From the NCBI GenBank assembly GCA_027489835.1, contig JAIXZF010000451.1:1-12104 (forward strand): a stretch of 12,104 bases of DNA, written 5' to 3'. Below the pieces are notes generated by a model, which ran no database searches, was not told the DNA's origin, and saw only the letters and a list, made by a program, of their open reading frames with translations. The DNA is from Hyphomicrobiales bacterium. GTDB taxonomy: Bacteria; Pseudomonadota; Alphaproteobacteria; Rhizobiales; Beijerinckiaceae. The position numbers were made by a program, and so were the translations under genes. Shown one piece after another: positions 1-6,910 of this stretch (its first letter is position 1; each line of letters begins with the position of its first letter).

Positions 1-61
1 CTTCAACCTCGCCATCGGCATCCCGCTCTACCTCGCGCTCGCGCAGCGCGCCGGCATCTGA
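1..61 (+). CDS. Partial CDS: C-terminus of a probable sodium-dependent bicarbonate permease (SbtA-like)
   Basis: Only the last 19 codons and the TGA stop are in the window (reading frame begins at base 2), ending FNLAIGIPLYLALAQRAGI. This is a hydrophobic helix with an FN-x-x-x-GIPLY pattern that I associate with the C-terminus of the SbtA / DUF897 family of sodium-dependent bicarbonate transporters in the inner membrane. The identification rests largely on the next gene, an SbtB-like P-II protein, because SbtA-family permeases are commonly followed by one. The stop codon overlaps the ribosome-binding site of that next gene, so the two are almost certainly one transcript. The fragment alone is too short for a firm call; another multi-pass permease remains possible. 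Confidence 0.6.
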   Translation, partial: FNLAIGIPLYLALAQRAGI

Positions 62-66
62 GGAGG
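60..66 (+). promoter_or_regulatory. Ribosome-binding site of the P-II-like gene
   Basis: GAGGAGG lies 6 bases before the ATG at 73 and overlaps the stop codon (59-61) of the permease gene. It is a strong Shine-Dalgarno match that supports the chosen start, and its position suggests translation of the two genes is linked. Confidence 0.75.
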
Positions 67-72
67 CGCTCC

Positions 73-387
73 ATGGTCCAGACCCATCCCAAGAAGCGGA
101 TCGAGATCATCCTGGAAGCGCCCGCGCTGCACCGGCTCACCGACCGGCTCAACCAGGCGGGGGTGACGGGCTACACCATCGTGCCGGTGCTGGCCGGGCG
201 TGGCCGTGAGGGCGCCTGGAGCGCCGAGGGGCTTGCCGGGGATGCGGGGCGTCTCGTCATGGTCGTCTCGGTCGTGGATGCGGCCAAGGCCGACGACGTG
301 CTCGAGCGCGTCCATTCGGTGCTGGCGCGGCAGATCGGCATCGTCACGGTCTCGGACGTGCAGGTGATCCGCGCGGACCATTTCTGA
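73..387 (+). CDS. P-II family (GlnB/SbtB-like) regulatory protein
   Basis: A 104-residue protein with the length and beta-alpha-beta pattern of the P-II ferredoxin-like fold. The stretch AGVTGYTIVPVLAGRGREG (about 29-47) matches the P-II strand 2 and start of the T-loop (compare the GlnB/GlnK region GxxGxTVxEVxGxGRxxG). The T-loop is short and lacks the tyrosine that GlnD uridylylates. The C-terminal part, about 83-104, reads LARQIGIVTVSDVQVIR and lacks the TGKxGDGKIF B-loop and the RxRTGE ending of GlnB/GlnK. It instead resembles the AGIxxxSxxEVL ending of SbtB, without the C-terminal CGPxGC loop of cyanobacterial SbtB. Placed right after an SbtA-like permease, it probably binds and gates that transporter in response to an adenine nucleotide. 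The family call is good; the partner and ligand are inferred. Start is ATG with a strong ribosome-binding site. Confidence 0.8.
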   Translation: MVQTHPKKRIEIILEAPALHRLTDRLNQAGVTGYTIVPVLAGRGREGAWSAEGLAGDAGRLVMVVSVVDAAKADDVLERVHSVLARQIGIVTVSDVQVIRADHF

Positions 388-1289
388 TGAAGCCGGCCGC
401 GGGCGGGACGGCCGGGCCAAAAGGGCTCGGCGCGCTGGCCACGCTCGTCCTCGGGGCGAGCTGCATCGGCTTCTCCGGTGTCTTCGTGCGCTTTGCCGAT
501 GTCGGCGCCTCGGCGCTGGGCTTCTGGCGCATGGCCTTCGCCCTGCCGTTCCTGACGCTCTGGGCGCTGCGGGAGCGGGCGGCGGACCCGGCGGTTACCG
601 GTGGCCTGGCCCCCGGCTCTCGCCCCTGGGGCGTCGCCATCCTGGCCGGCATCGCCTTCGCGCTGGACGTCTTCCTGTTCCATCTCGCGGTGGGGCTGAC
701 GACCATCGCCAAGGCGTCCCTGCTCGGTAACGCCGCGCCGATCATCCTGGCGGCCATGGGTCTGCTCTTCTTCCGGGACCGGCCGAGCCGGGCGGTGCTG
801 GCGGCGCTGGCGCTGGCCAGCCTCGGCATCGCCCTCCTGATGAAGCCCGACGCGCTGGCCCAGGGTTCGCTGCAGGGCGACCTCGCGGGCATGGGGGCGG
901 CCGTCACCTATGCGCTCTATCTCGTCGCCATCCAGCAGGCGCGCCAGCGCGGAGCCGCCTCCGGCTGGGTCAGCCTCGTCTCGTCGCTGTCATGCGCCGT
1001 GGTCTGCCTCGCCCTCGCGCTGGCGCTGGGCGAGGCCATCGTGCCGCGCAGCCTGCAGGGCTGGCTCTCGGTGATGGCGCTCGGCATGGTGTCGCACGCG
1101 CTCGGGCAGGGGCTCATCACCGTCGGCCTCGGCGGCGTCAGCCCCTCGCTGGCGGCCGTGGTGCTGATCTACCCCGCCATCGTCTCGGCGACCGCCGCAT
1201 GGATCGTGTTCGGCGAGGTCCCCACCGCGCTGCAGGCGCTCGGAGGTGGGCTGATCCTCGCCGCGCTGGTGATGGCGCGGCGAGGCTGA
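387..1289 (+). CDS. DMT superfamily (EamA-domain) permease
   Basis: A 300-residue, strongly hydrophobic protein with about ten predicted membrane helices in two repeated halves, the usual size and layout of EamA/DMT exporters. The first repeat contains GASCIGFSGVFVRFADVGAS and ALGFWRMAFALPFL (about 24-56). The second starts near 165 with GDLAGMGAAVTYALYLVAI and ends with YPAIVSATAAWIVFGEVPTALQALGGGLI, the typical closing helix pair with the GE-x-P-T turn. The substrate cannot be read from sequence; family members export amino acids, metabolites or drugs from the cytoplasm. The start codon overlaps the stop of the P-II-like gene by one base (TGATG), with no strong ribosome-binding site of its own, so translation is probably coupled. 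The gene ends 3 bases before the convergent RND pump gene. Confidence 0.88.
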   Translation: MKPAAGGTAGPKGLGALATLVLGASCIGFSGVFVRFADVGASALGFWRMAFALPFLTLWALRERAADPAVTGGLAPGSRPWGVAILAGIAFALDVFLFHLAVGLTTIAKASLLGNAAPIILAAMGLLFFRDRPSRAVLAALALASLGIALLMKPDALAQGSLQGDLAGMGAAVTYALYLVAIQQARQRGAASGWVSLVSSLSCAVVCLALALALGEAIVPRSLQGWLSVMALGMVSHALGQGLITVGLGGVSPSLAAVVLIYPAIVSATAAWIVFGEVPTALQALGGGLILAALVMARRG

Positions 1290-1292
1290 ACG

Positions 1293-4200
1293 TCATTCCG
1301 CTGCGGGTCTGAGCTGCTTGACGTTGTCGGGCAGTTCGGCGGCCTGATGATCGTCATGGCGCCAATCGGCCTCGTCCTCCTTCTTGCCGAGGAAGGGCGA
1401 GAAGATGCGGCTCACGAGACGGCTGAAATCGTCCATCACCGTGTAGAACGACGGCACGAAGACGAGGCTGAGCACGGTCGAGACGAGAAGCCCGCCGATG
1501 ACTGCGATCGCCATGGGCGCGCGGAACTCGCCGCCATCGCCGAGCGAGTAGGCCGAAGGCAGCATGCCGGCGGCCATGGCGATGGTGGTCATGACGATGG
1601 GCCGCGCGCGCTTGTGGCCCGCATCCATCAGCGCCTCAGTGCGCCCGAGGCCCTTGGCTTCGGACTCGACCGCGAAGTCGACCAGCATGATCGCGTTCTT
1701 GGTGACGATTCCCATGAGCATGAGAAGCCCGATGTAGACCGGCATCGACACGGCGTTGTTGGTCAGCAGCAGGCCCAGGACGACACCGCCGAAGGAGAGC
1801 GGCAGCGAGAGCAGGATGGTGATGGGCTGGAAGACCGAGCCGAACAGCAGGATCAGCACCGCCAGCACGATCATCAGGCCCGTGCCCATGGCCTGGATGA
1901 AGCCGGAGGCGACCTCGCCCTGGATCTCGGCATCGCCCGTCACCTGCACCCAGACACCCTCGGGCAGGCCGACCTCCTTGACGAGGTCGTTGAAGATATC
2001 CTGGGCCGTGCCGAGCGGCAGGCCGCGCTTGAGGTCCGCGCCGATGGAGGAGCGGCGCACGCGGTCGTAGCGGTCGATCGAGGACGGCCCCTCGCCGAAG
2101 GATATGTCAGCGACCGAGCTGAGCGGCACGGAGCGGCCGCTGGCGCCGGTGACGCGCAGGGCCATGAGCCGCGGCAGGTCGGCGCGGGCATCCTCGTCGA
2201 GCTGCACCCGGATCGGCACCAGCCGGTCGCCGGTGTTGAACTTCGCCAGGTTGGCGCCGGCATCGCCGATGGTCGCGACGCGGACGGCTTCCGAGATGGC
2301 TTCGGGCGTGACGCCGAGTTCCGCCGCCTCCTCGAGCCGCGGCCTGACCCTGATCTCGGGCCGCGCCAGTGCGCCCGTGGCGGCGACGTTGAGGAAGCCC
2401 TCCACCTTGCGCATCCGCGCCTCGAGCCGCGCAACGGCCTCGGCCAGCGCCTCGCCATCGCGCGACATGATGGAAAACGCCATCTCGCGCTCGCCGCGCT
2501 CGTTGACGTACCAGGCGCGGATGTCGGGCACCTCGGACAGCTTGGCCGCGACGACCGACTTGAAATCCTTCTGCGTGATCTTCCGCTGGTTCTTCGGCAC
2601 CAGGATGATGTAGAGGGCCGCGCGCCTGACCTCGCGCTGGCCGGTGGCGGAAGCGCCGCCGAGCGCGAAGACATGACGCACCTCCGGCGCCTGCCTGAGG
2701 CGGCGGACGATCTCGTCGGTGGTGACGCGCGTGTCTTCAAGCGTCGAGCCCGGCGGCAACTCGACGTTGGCGACGATGCGCGAATTGTCCTCGTCGGGGA
2801 TGAAGGCCGTGGGCAGCAGCGAGGTCGCCCAGATCGAGCCAACCAGGAAGCCCACGCCGACGACGAGCGTGAAATAGGCGTTCGAGACGGGCATCTTGAA
2901 GCGCCCGAATCCGAACCGCCACGTCTTGAGCGTGAAGGCGAGCAGCCCGAGATAGCCGCGCATGATGAAGCCGTCCTTGTGCTCCACATGCTTGACCGGC
3001 CGCATCAGATAGGCCGCCATCATCGGCGTGATGAGGCGGGCCACCAGCAGCGAGAACAGCACGGCCACCGCCACGGTGAGGCCGAACTGCCGGAAATACT
3101 GGCCGGCGACGCCCGCCATGAACGAGACCGGCGCGAAGATCGCGACGATGGTGAGCGTGATGGCGATGACCGCGAGACCGATCTCGTCCGCCGCCTCCAT
3201 GGCCGCACGGTAGGGCGACTTGCCCATCTTCATGTGGCGCACGATGTTCTCGATCTCGACGATGGCGTCGTCGACCAGGATGCCGGTCACCAGCGTGATG
3301 CCGAGCAGGCTGACGAGGTTGAGCGAGAAGCCGAGCAGGTCCATCGCCCAGAACGTCGGGATCGCCGAGAGGGGCAGCGCGATGGCGGTGATGAGCGTGG
3401 CGCGCCAGTTGCGCAGGAACAGCAGCACGACAAGCACCGCCAGCGCCGCGCCCTCGAGTAGCGTCGCCATGGCGGCGCGGTAATTGCCGTAGGTGAAGGC
3501 AACCGCGTCGTCGATCGACTGGATCTGGACGTCGGGCGAACGCTGCCTCAGCTCCACCAGCCTGGCCTCGACCACCTCCTTGACGGAGAGCTCGCTGGCG
3601 CCCTTGGCGCGGAAGACAGCGAAGGAGACGACGGGCTGGCCGTTGAGCCGGCCGAAGCTGCGCGGCTCGGAGTTGGAGTCCGTCACCGTGCCCAGTTCGC
3701 GCAGGCGCACCTCGCGCCCGCCGGGCATCGTGATCTTGGCGTCTGCGAGCTCCTCGACCGTGCGCGCGCCTGCCAGCGTGCGGATGGCCTGTTCCTGGCC
3801 GCCCACGGTGCCGCGGCCGCCTGCGAGGTCGACATTGGTCGCGCGGACCTGCCGGTTGACCTCCGCAGCCGTGATGCCGAGAGCCAGCAGGCGGTCGGGA
3901 TCGAGCGCGATCCGGATTTCGCGGTCGACGCCGCCATAGCGGTCGACGCGGCCGACGCCCTTGAGGCCCTGCAGCTCGCGGGCGATGACATCGTCGACAT
4001 GCCAGGACAGCTGCTCCAGCGTCTTGCCGGGCGAGGAGGCGGCGTAGGTCAGGATGGACTGCGCCTCGACGTCGATCTTCTGGATGATGGGCTCGTCGAT
4101 GGTGCGCGGCAGGTCGGCGCGGATCTTGGCGATGGCGTCCTTGACGTCGTTGACGGCGCGGTCGCTGTTCACCTCGAGGCGGAACTCGACCACGACCTGG

Positions 4201-4472
4201 GACTGGCCGTCCGTCAGGGTCGAGATGACGTGCTTCACGCCCGCGATGTTGGCGACCGCATCCTCGACGCGCTTGGTGATCTGCGTCTCGAGCTCGGCCG
4301 GCGCGGCGCCCGACTGCGTCACCGTCACCGAAACGAGCGGGATGTCGATGTTGGGGAAGCGCGTCACGGGCAACTTCATGAAGCTGAGGACGCCGAGGAC
4401 GCACAGCACCACGAAGAGCAGGATCGAGGGGACCGGCTTGCGGATCGACCAGGCGGAGAAGTTGATGTTCAT
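1293..4472 (-). CDS. Efflux RND transporter permease subunit (HAE1/AcrB-like)
   Basis: A 1059-residue inner-membrane proton-driven pump of full RND length. The N-terminus is typical: SIRKPVPSILLFVVLCVLG (helix 1) then LPVTRFPNIDIPLVSVTVTQSGAAP, the start of the first periplasmic loop. Helix 4 carries GILVDDAIVEIEN with the proton-relay aspartates at about D401 and D402, and helix 10 carries GIVTKNAIMLVDFA with the relay lysine near K925. Two large periplasmic loops (roughly 33-335 and 560-860) provide the porter and docking domains. The C-terminal tail of about 45 residues is cytoplasmic, charged and acidic. It is the last gene of the tetR - adaptor - pump operon, 13 bases after the adaptor. 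No outer-membrane channel follows, so a TolC-like partner must be elsewhere. Substrate unknown; multidrug, solvent or bile-like compounds are usual. Confidence 0.95.
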   Translation of the reverse strand: MNINFSAWSIRKPVPSILLFVVLCVLGVLSFMKLPVTRFPNIDIPLVSVTVTQSGAAPAELETQITKRVEDAVANIAGVKHVISTLTDGQSQVVVEFRLEVNSDRAVNDVKDAIAKIRADLPRTIDEPIIQKIDVEAQSILTYAASSPGKTLEQLSWHVDDVIARELQGLKGVGRVDRYGGVDREIRIALDPDRLLALGITAAEVNRQVRATNVDLAGGRGTVGGQEQAIRTLAGARTVEELADAKITMPGGREVRLRELGTVTDSNSEPRSFGRLNGQPVVSFAVFRAKGASELSVKEVVEARLVELRQRSPDVQIQSIDDAVAFTYGNYRAAMATLLEGAALAVLVVLLFLRNWRATLITAIALPLSAIPTFWAMDLLGFSLNLVSLLGITLVTGILVDDAIVEIENIVRHMKMGKSPYRAAMEAADEIGLAVIAITLTIVAIFAPVSFMAGVAGQYFRQFGLTVAVAVLFSLLVARLITPMMAAYLMRPVKHVEHKDGFIMRGYLGLLAFTLKTWRFGFGRFKMPVSNAYFTLVVGVGFLVGSIWATSLLPTAFIPDEDNSRIVANVELPPGSTLEDTRVTTDEIVRRLRQAPEVRHVFALGGASATGQREVRRAALYIILVPKNQRKITQKDFKSVVAAKLSEVPDIRAWYVNERGEREMAFSIMSRDGEALAEAVARLEARMRKVEGFLNVAATGALARPEIRVRPRLEEAAELGVTPEAISEAVRVATIGDAGANLAKFNTGDRLVPIRVQLDEDARADLPRLMALRVTGASGRSVPLSSVADISFGEGPSSIDRYDRVRRSSIGADLKRGLPLGTAQDIFNDLVKEVGLPEGVWVQVTGDAEIQGEVASGFIQAMGTGLMIVLAVLILLFGSVFQPITILLSLPLSFGGVVLGLLLTNNAVSMPVYIGLLMLMGIVTKNAIMLVDFAVESEAKGLGRTEALMDAGHKRARPIVMTTIAMAAGMLPSAYSLGDGGEFRAPMAIAVIGGLLVSTVLSLVFVPSFYTVMDDFSRLVSRIFSPFLGKKEDEADWRHDDHQAAELPDNVKQLRPAAE

Positions 4473-4485
4473 GGCCGTCGTCCCG

Positions 4486-5658
4486 TCAGTTCAGCCGCGC
4501 CGCGACCGGCTCGACCGGCGAGATCACGTCGCCCTCGCGCAGGAACGTGCCCGCGCGCATCACGATGCGATCGCCTTCCCTGACGCCCTCCGCCAGCTCG
4601 ACCCGGCCCTGGCCGCTCAGCCCGAGCCTGACGGGGCGGATGCGAACGGTGTCTTTCTCGATGACCTGCACCGTGGCGAGGTCGCGCCGGAAGGTGACGG
4701 CCGAGACCGGCACGGTCAGCGCCGTGCGACGCTCGATCTCGATGAGGCCGCGGCCGAAGGCGCCGATGGAGCGGGTCGAAGCCTCGGGCAGCGCGACCCT
4801 GATCCGCCCGAGGCGGCTCTGGCGGTCGACCTCCGGCGAGATCAGGCGGATCTGGCCGTTGATCGGCGTCGCAACGCCGGCCGGCGTCACATCCACGGAC
4901 TTGCCGATGGCGAGCCGCGGCAGGTCGGCCTCCGGCACCTCGGCCTCGAGCTCGACGGCGCCGTCGGCGATGATGCGGAACAGGGGCTCGGCCGCGGCCA
5001 TGGCGGCGATGGCGCCCTGGCGGGCATTGCGGCGGCTGATGACGCCCGCCACCGGGGCCCGGATCTCGCTGCGCCGCAGCCGAAGCTCGATCTCGCTGCG
5101 CTGCGCCTGCGTCGAAACCAGCTCCGCCTCCGCGATGGCGAGGGCCTGGATGGAGGCGTTGAGGCGCGCATCGGCGCTGCGCGCGGCGGCGACGCGCTGG
5201 TCGTAGACGTCGGCGCTGGTGATGCCCTCTCCGCGGAGGGCCTGGGCCCGACCGAGCGCGTTGGCGCTCTGCACCTTGTTGGCCTCGGCTTCGGCGATCT
5301 GGGCGCGGGCCTGCGAGATCGTCGCGGAGACGCGCTGCAGGCTTGCGGCGTTCTGGGCGAGCGCGACCTCGAGCGCGGCGCGGTTCAGGCGGACGAGGAC
5401 CTGCCCGGCCGTGACGCTCTGGCCCTCCTCGGCCAGGATCTCGATGATGGCGAGGCCGTCGACCTCCGGCAGGACCAGGACCTCCTCGCGCGCGACCAGC
5501 GTGCCGGAGACCAGGAGGGAGGCCGTGATTTCGCCGCGCTCGACCTTGGCGACGGTCACGCTCGGGGGGCGGGGCTGCACGGTTCCCTGGGCAGCCGCGG
5601 CCGTGGCGCCGAGCGACGCGGCCATGAGGGCAGGAAGGAGCCAGGACGGACGAAGCAC
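4486..5658 (-). CDS. Efflux RND transporter periplasmic adaptor subunit (HlyD/AcrA family)
   Basis: A periplasmic adaptor linking the RND pump to an outer-membrane channel; 390 residues from the chosen GTG start. Residues 1-23 (WLLPALMAASLGATAAAA core, then Q) form a signal peptide; there is no lipobox cysteine, so it is probably soluble or peripheral rather than a lipoprotein. The biotinyl-lipoyl halves lie at about 58-92 (VLVLPEVDGLAIIEIL, EEGQSVTAGQVLVRL) and 197-226 (SEIRAPVAGVISRRNARQG), separated by an alpha-helical coiled-coil hairpin (93-196). A beta-barrel (230-305) and a membrane-proximal domain follow. In-frame ATGs at 5682 and 5706 would add 8 or 16 residues and overlap the regulator gene; GTG at 5658 is preferred because a GGAG lies 7 bases upstream and the signal peptide then starts cleanly. 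It precedes the pump by 13 bases. Confidence 0.9.
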   Translation of the reverse strand: MLRPSWLLPALMAASLGATAAAAQGTVQPRPPSVTVAKVERGEITASLLVSGTLVAREEVLVLPEVDGLAIIEILAEEGQSVTAGQVLVRLNRAALEVALAQNAASLQRVSATISQARAQIAEAEANKVQSANALGRAQALRGEGITSADVYDQRVAAARSADARLNASIQALAIAEAELVSTQAQRSEIELRLRRSEIRAPVAGVISRRNARQGAIAAMAAAEPLFRIIADGAVELEAEVPEADLPRLAIGKSVDVTPAGVATPINGQIRLISPEVDRQSRLGRIRVALPEASTRSIGAFGRGLIEIERRTALTVPVSAVTFRRDLATVQVIEKDTVRIRPVRLGLSGQGRVELAEGVREGDRIVMRAGTFLREGDVISPVEPVAARLN

Positions 5659-5664
5659 GTGAAT

Positions 5665-5669
5665 TCTCC
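5665..5669 (-). promoter_or_regulatory. Ribosome-binding site that decides the adaptor start
   Basis: On the minus strand the sequence is CCGGAGAATTCACGTG: GGAG then 7 bases then GTG at 5658. It sits between the regulator stop (5672) and this GTG. The two upstream ATGs have no comparable site. Confidence 0.6.
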
Positions 5670-5671
5670 GG

Positions 5672-6304
5672 TCAGGACGCATCGGCAACCGGCCTGTCGC
5701 GCACAAGCGAGGGGATCAGGCCGTTGCAGGCCAGGCGGAAGACCTGGCCCAGATGGCGGACATGGGGGGCGGGATCGAGATCGGGTTCCCTGGCGCGGCG
5801 CGCGAGGATGCCGTCGGCGATGCAGAACAGGAACTCCACGGTGGCCGGGACGTCAAGGCGTGCATCGGCCTTGCCTTCCGCGACGAGGCGGCCGAGGAAA
5901 TTGGTGAACCAGGCGCGGATGTCCTTCTCGAACTCCCGGCAGATCGCGGCGACATGCGCGTTGCGCGAGGCCTCGGCCCACAGATCGAGGGCGAAGACCG
6001 CGCAGTCGCGGGGCTCGTCGACCAGATGGCGCTGGCCGATGGATTCGAACAGCGCAAAAGGGTCCGGCCCCTGACCAAGCGTCGCGAACGAACTGGCGAG
6101 CTCGGCGCGGTCGCGCTCGCACAGGCCGGAGACGATCATGTCCTTGGACGGGAAATAGCGGTAGATGTTGCCCGCGCTCATGCCGGCCTCGGCCGCCACG
6201 TCCTGCATGGTCGCCCGATGGAAGCCTGAACGCACGAAGCAGCGATGCGCGGCATCGAGGATGCGGGCGCGATGCTGCGAAGCGATGGGCGAATGCTGGT
6301 TCAT
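5672..6304 (-). CDS. TetR/AcrR family transcriptional regulator
   Basis: A 210-residue one-domain-plus-ligand-domain repressor. The N-terminal DNA-binding domain reads RARILDAAHRCFVRSGFHRA then TMQDVAAEAGMSAGNIYRYF (helix-turn-helix about 32-51) and PSKDMIV, a clear TetR_N signature. The C-terminal portion (about 65-205) is helical and variable, as expected for a ligand-binding and dimerisation domain. It is the first gene of the operon, reading in the same direction as the adaptor and pump, and a perfect palindrome lies 39 bases upstream of its start. By family precedent it represses its own operon and is released by a pump substrate. The start ATG has only a poor, distant GGGAG upstream, but the N-terminus has the usual spacing to the helix-turn-helix. 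Confidence 0.92.
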   Translation of the reverse strand: MNQHSPIASQHRARILDAAHRCFVRSGFHRATMQDVAAEAGMSAGNIYRYFPSKDMIVSGLCERDRAELASSFATLGQGPDPFALFESIGQRHLVDEPRDCAVFALDLWAEASRNAHVAAICREFEKDIRAWFTNFLGRLVAEGKADARLDVPATVEFLFCIADGILARRAREPDLDPAPHVRHLGQVFRLACNGLIPSLVRDRPVADAS

Positions 6305-6343
6305 GGCTTGGGCGGCCGCTCCCGGCGCCAGAGGCGCGAAACT

Positions 6344-6363
6344 GAGAATGAACGTTCATTCTC
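6344..6363. promoter_or_regulatory. Probable TetR operator: perfect 20-bp palindrome
   Basis: GAGAATGAACGTTCATTCTC is identical to its reverse complement over all 20 bases and is centred about 50 bases upstream of the tetR-type start codon. Its AT-rich content stands out from its GC-rich surroundings. TetR-family repressors usually bind palindromes of this size near their own promoter. The -10/-35 boxes could not be assigned with confidence. Binding by the adjacent regulator is inferred, not shown. Confidence 0.82.
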
Positions 6364-6470
6364 TTTGGCCGGGATACGCGCCCCGAACATGTCCGGATCA
6401 TGGCAAAGGGGCGGGGTGACGTAAATTCAGCTTCCCGAAACCCTCAAAGGCACGCTGGAAAGCAGCATCC

Positions 6471-6488
6471 GGAGCGGTTGCCGCCTCC
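6471..6488 (-). terminator. Weak hairpin just downstream of hisE, possible terminator
   Basis: GGAGCGG-TTG-CCGCCTCC can pair as a 7-bp GC-rich stem with one bulged base, starting 5 bases after the hisE stop. No U-tract follows on the minus strand, so an intrinsic terminator is only tentative. The rest of the 6364-6493 gap shows nothing else recognisable. Confidence 0.28.
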
Positions 6489-6493
6489 AGACC

Positions 6494-6871
6494 TCAGCGC
6501 CGGACCTTGATCGGCGTCGGCGGCAGCGGAGCATGGCGCAGGATGCGCGGCTCGGCCTGCACCTTGGCGAGCTTCTCGGCGATGCCGTAAAGCTGCTCGC
6601 GGCGATCCATCTCGCGCCACACCTCGTCCGGCGTGATGCCGGCTTCGACGAGGACCACGACCAGATTGTAGATCAGGTCGGCGCTTTCGAGGATGACGGC
6701 CTCGCGGTTGCCCTGCACCGCATCCAGCCCGACCTCGACGGCTTCCTCGGCCAGCTTCTTGGCCATCTTGGTCATGCCTTCGCGGATCAGCTTTGCCGTG
6801 CGCGAATAGGCCGGGTCACGCGTGCGTGCCGCCAGGACTGCCTGATAGAGCCGGTCGATCGAATCGGTCAT
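6494..6871 (-). CDS. hisE: Phosphoribosyl-ATP diphosphatase
   Basis: Cytoplasmic enzyme of histidine biosynthesis, hydrolysing phosphoribosyl-ATP to phosphoribosyl-AMP and pyrophosphate (second step). The 125-residue protein has the all-alpha MazG-like fold signature: acidic ligands in KKLAEEAVEVGLDA (E42, E43, E46) and ESADLIYNLVVVL (E62, D65) would bind magnesium. The segment SRTAKLIREGMTKMAKKLAEE is typical of HisE rather than general MazG proteins. A C-terminal basic, proline-containing tail (about 108-125) makes it a little longer than many HisE proteins. It lies 39 bases after rppH on the same strand and is not beside hisF/hisA here, so it appears detached from the rest of the his genes. 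The start ATG follows a GGTGGA stretch placed rather close for a good ribosome-binding site. Confidence 0.92.
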   Translation of the reverse strand: MTDSIDRLYQAVLAARTRDPAYSRTAKLIREGMTKMAKKLAEEAVEVGLDAVQGNREAVILESADLIYNLVVVLVEAGITPDEVWREMDRREQLYGIAEKLAKVQAEPRILRHAPLPPTPIKVRR

Positions 6872-6910
6872 TCCACCATCATGGGCTGCGTTCGTTTAAA
6901 GTCGGTGACA

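Noticed and set aside
1347..3461. A 704-codon open frame on the plus strand opposite the RND pump gene
   Set aside because: Its translation is dominated by Arg, Asp, His and Glu with no recognisable domain, as expected from the antisense of GC-rich coding DNA; the minus strand carries a complete RND pump with all key motifs.
4054..5907. A 617-codon plus-strand open frame opposite the adaptor and the ends of its neighbours
   Set aside because: It crosses three real genes and is low-complexity Asp/Arg/Gly/Ala sequence without a fold signature.
6305..6493. A promoter (-35/-10) for the efflux operon or a small RNA in the gap
   Set aside because: TTGCCA (minus strand, 6401-6406) resembles a -35 box, but no matching -10 sits at the right spacing; there is no evidence for an RNA gene.
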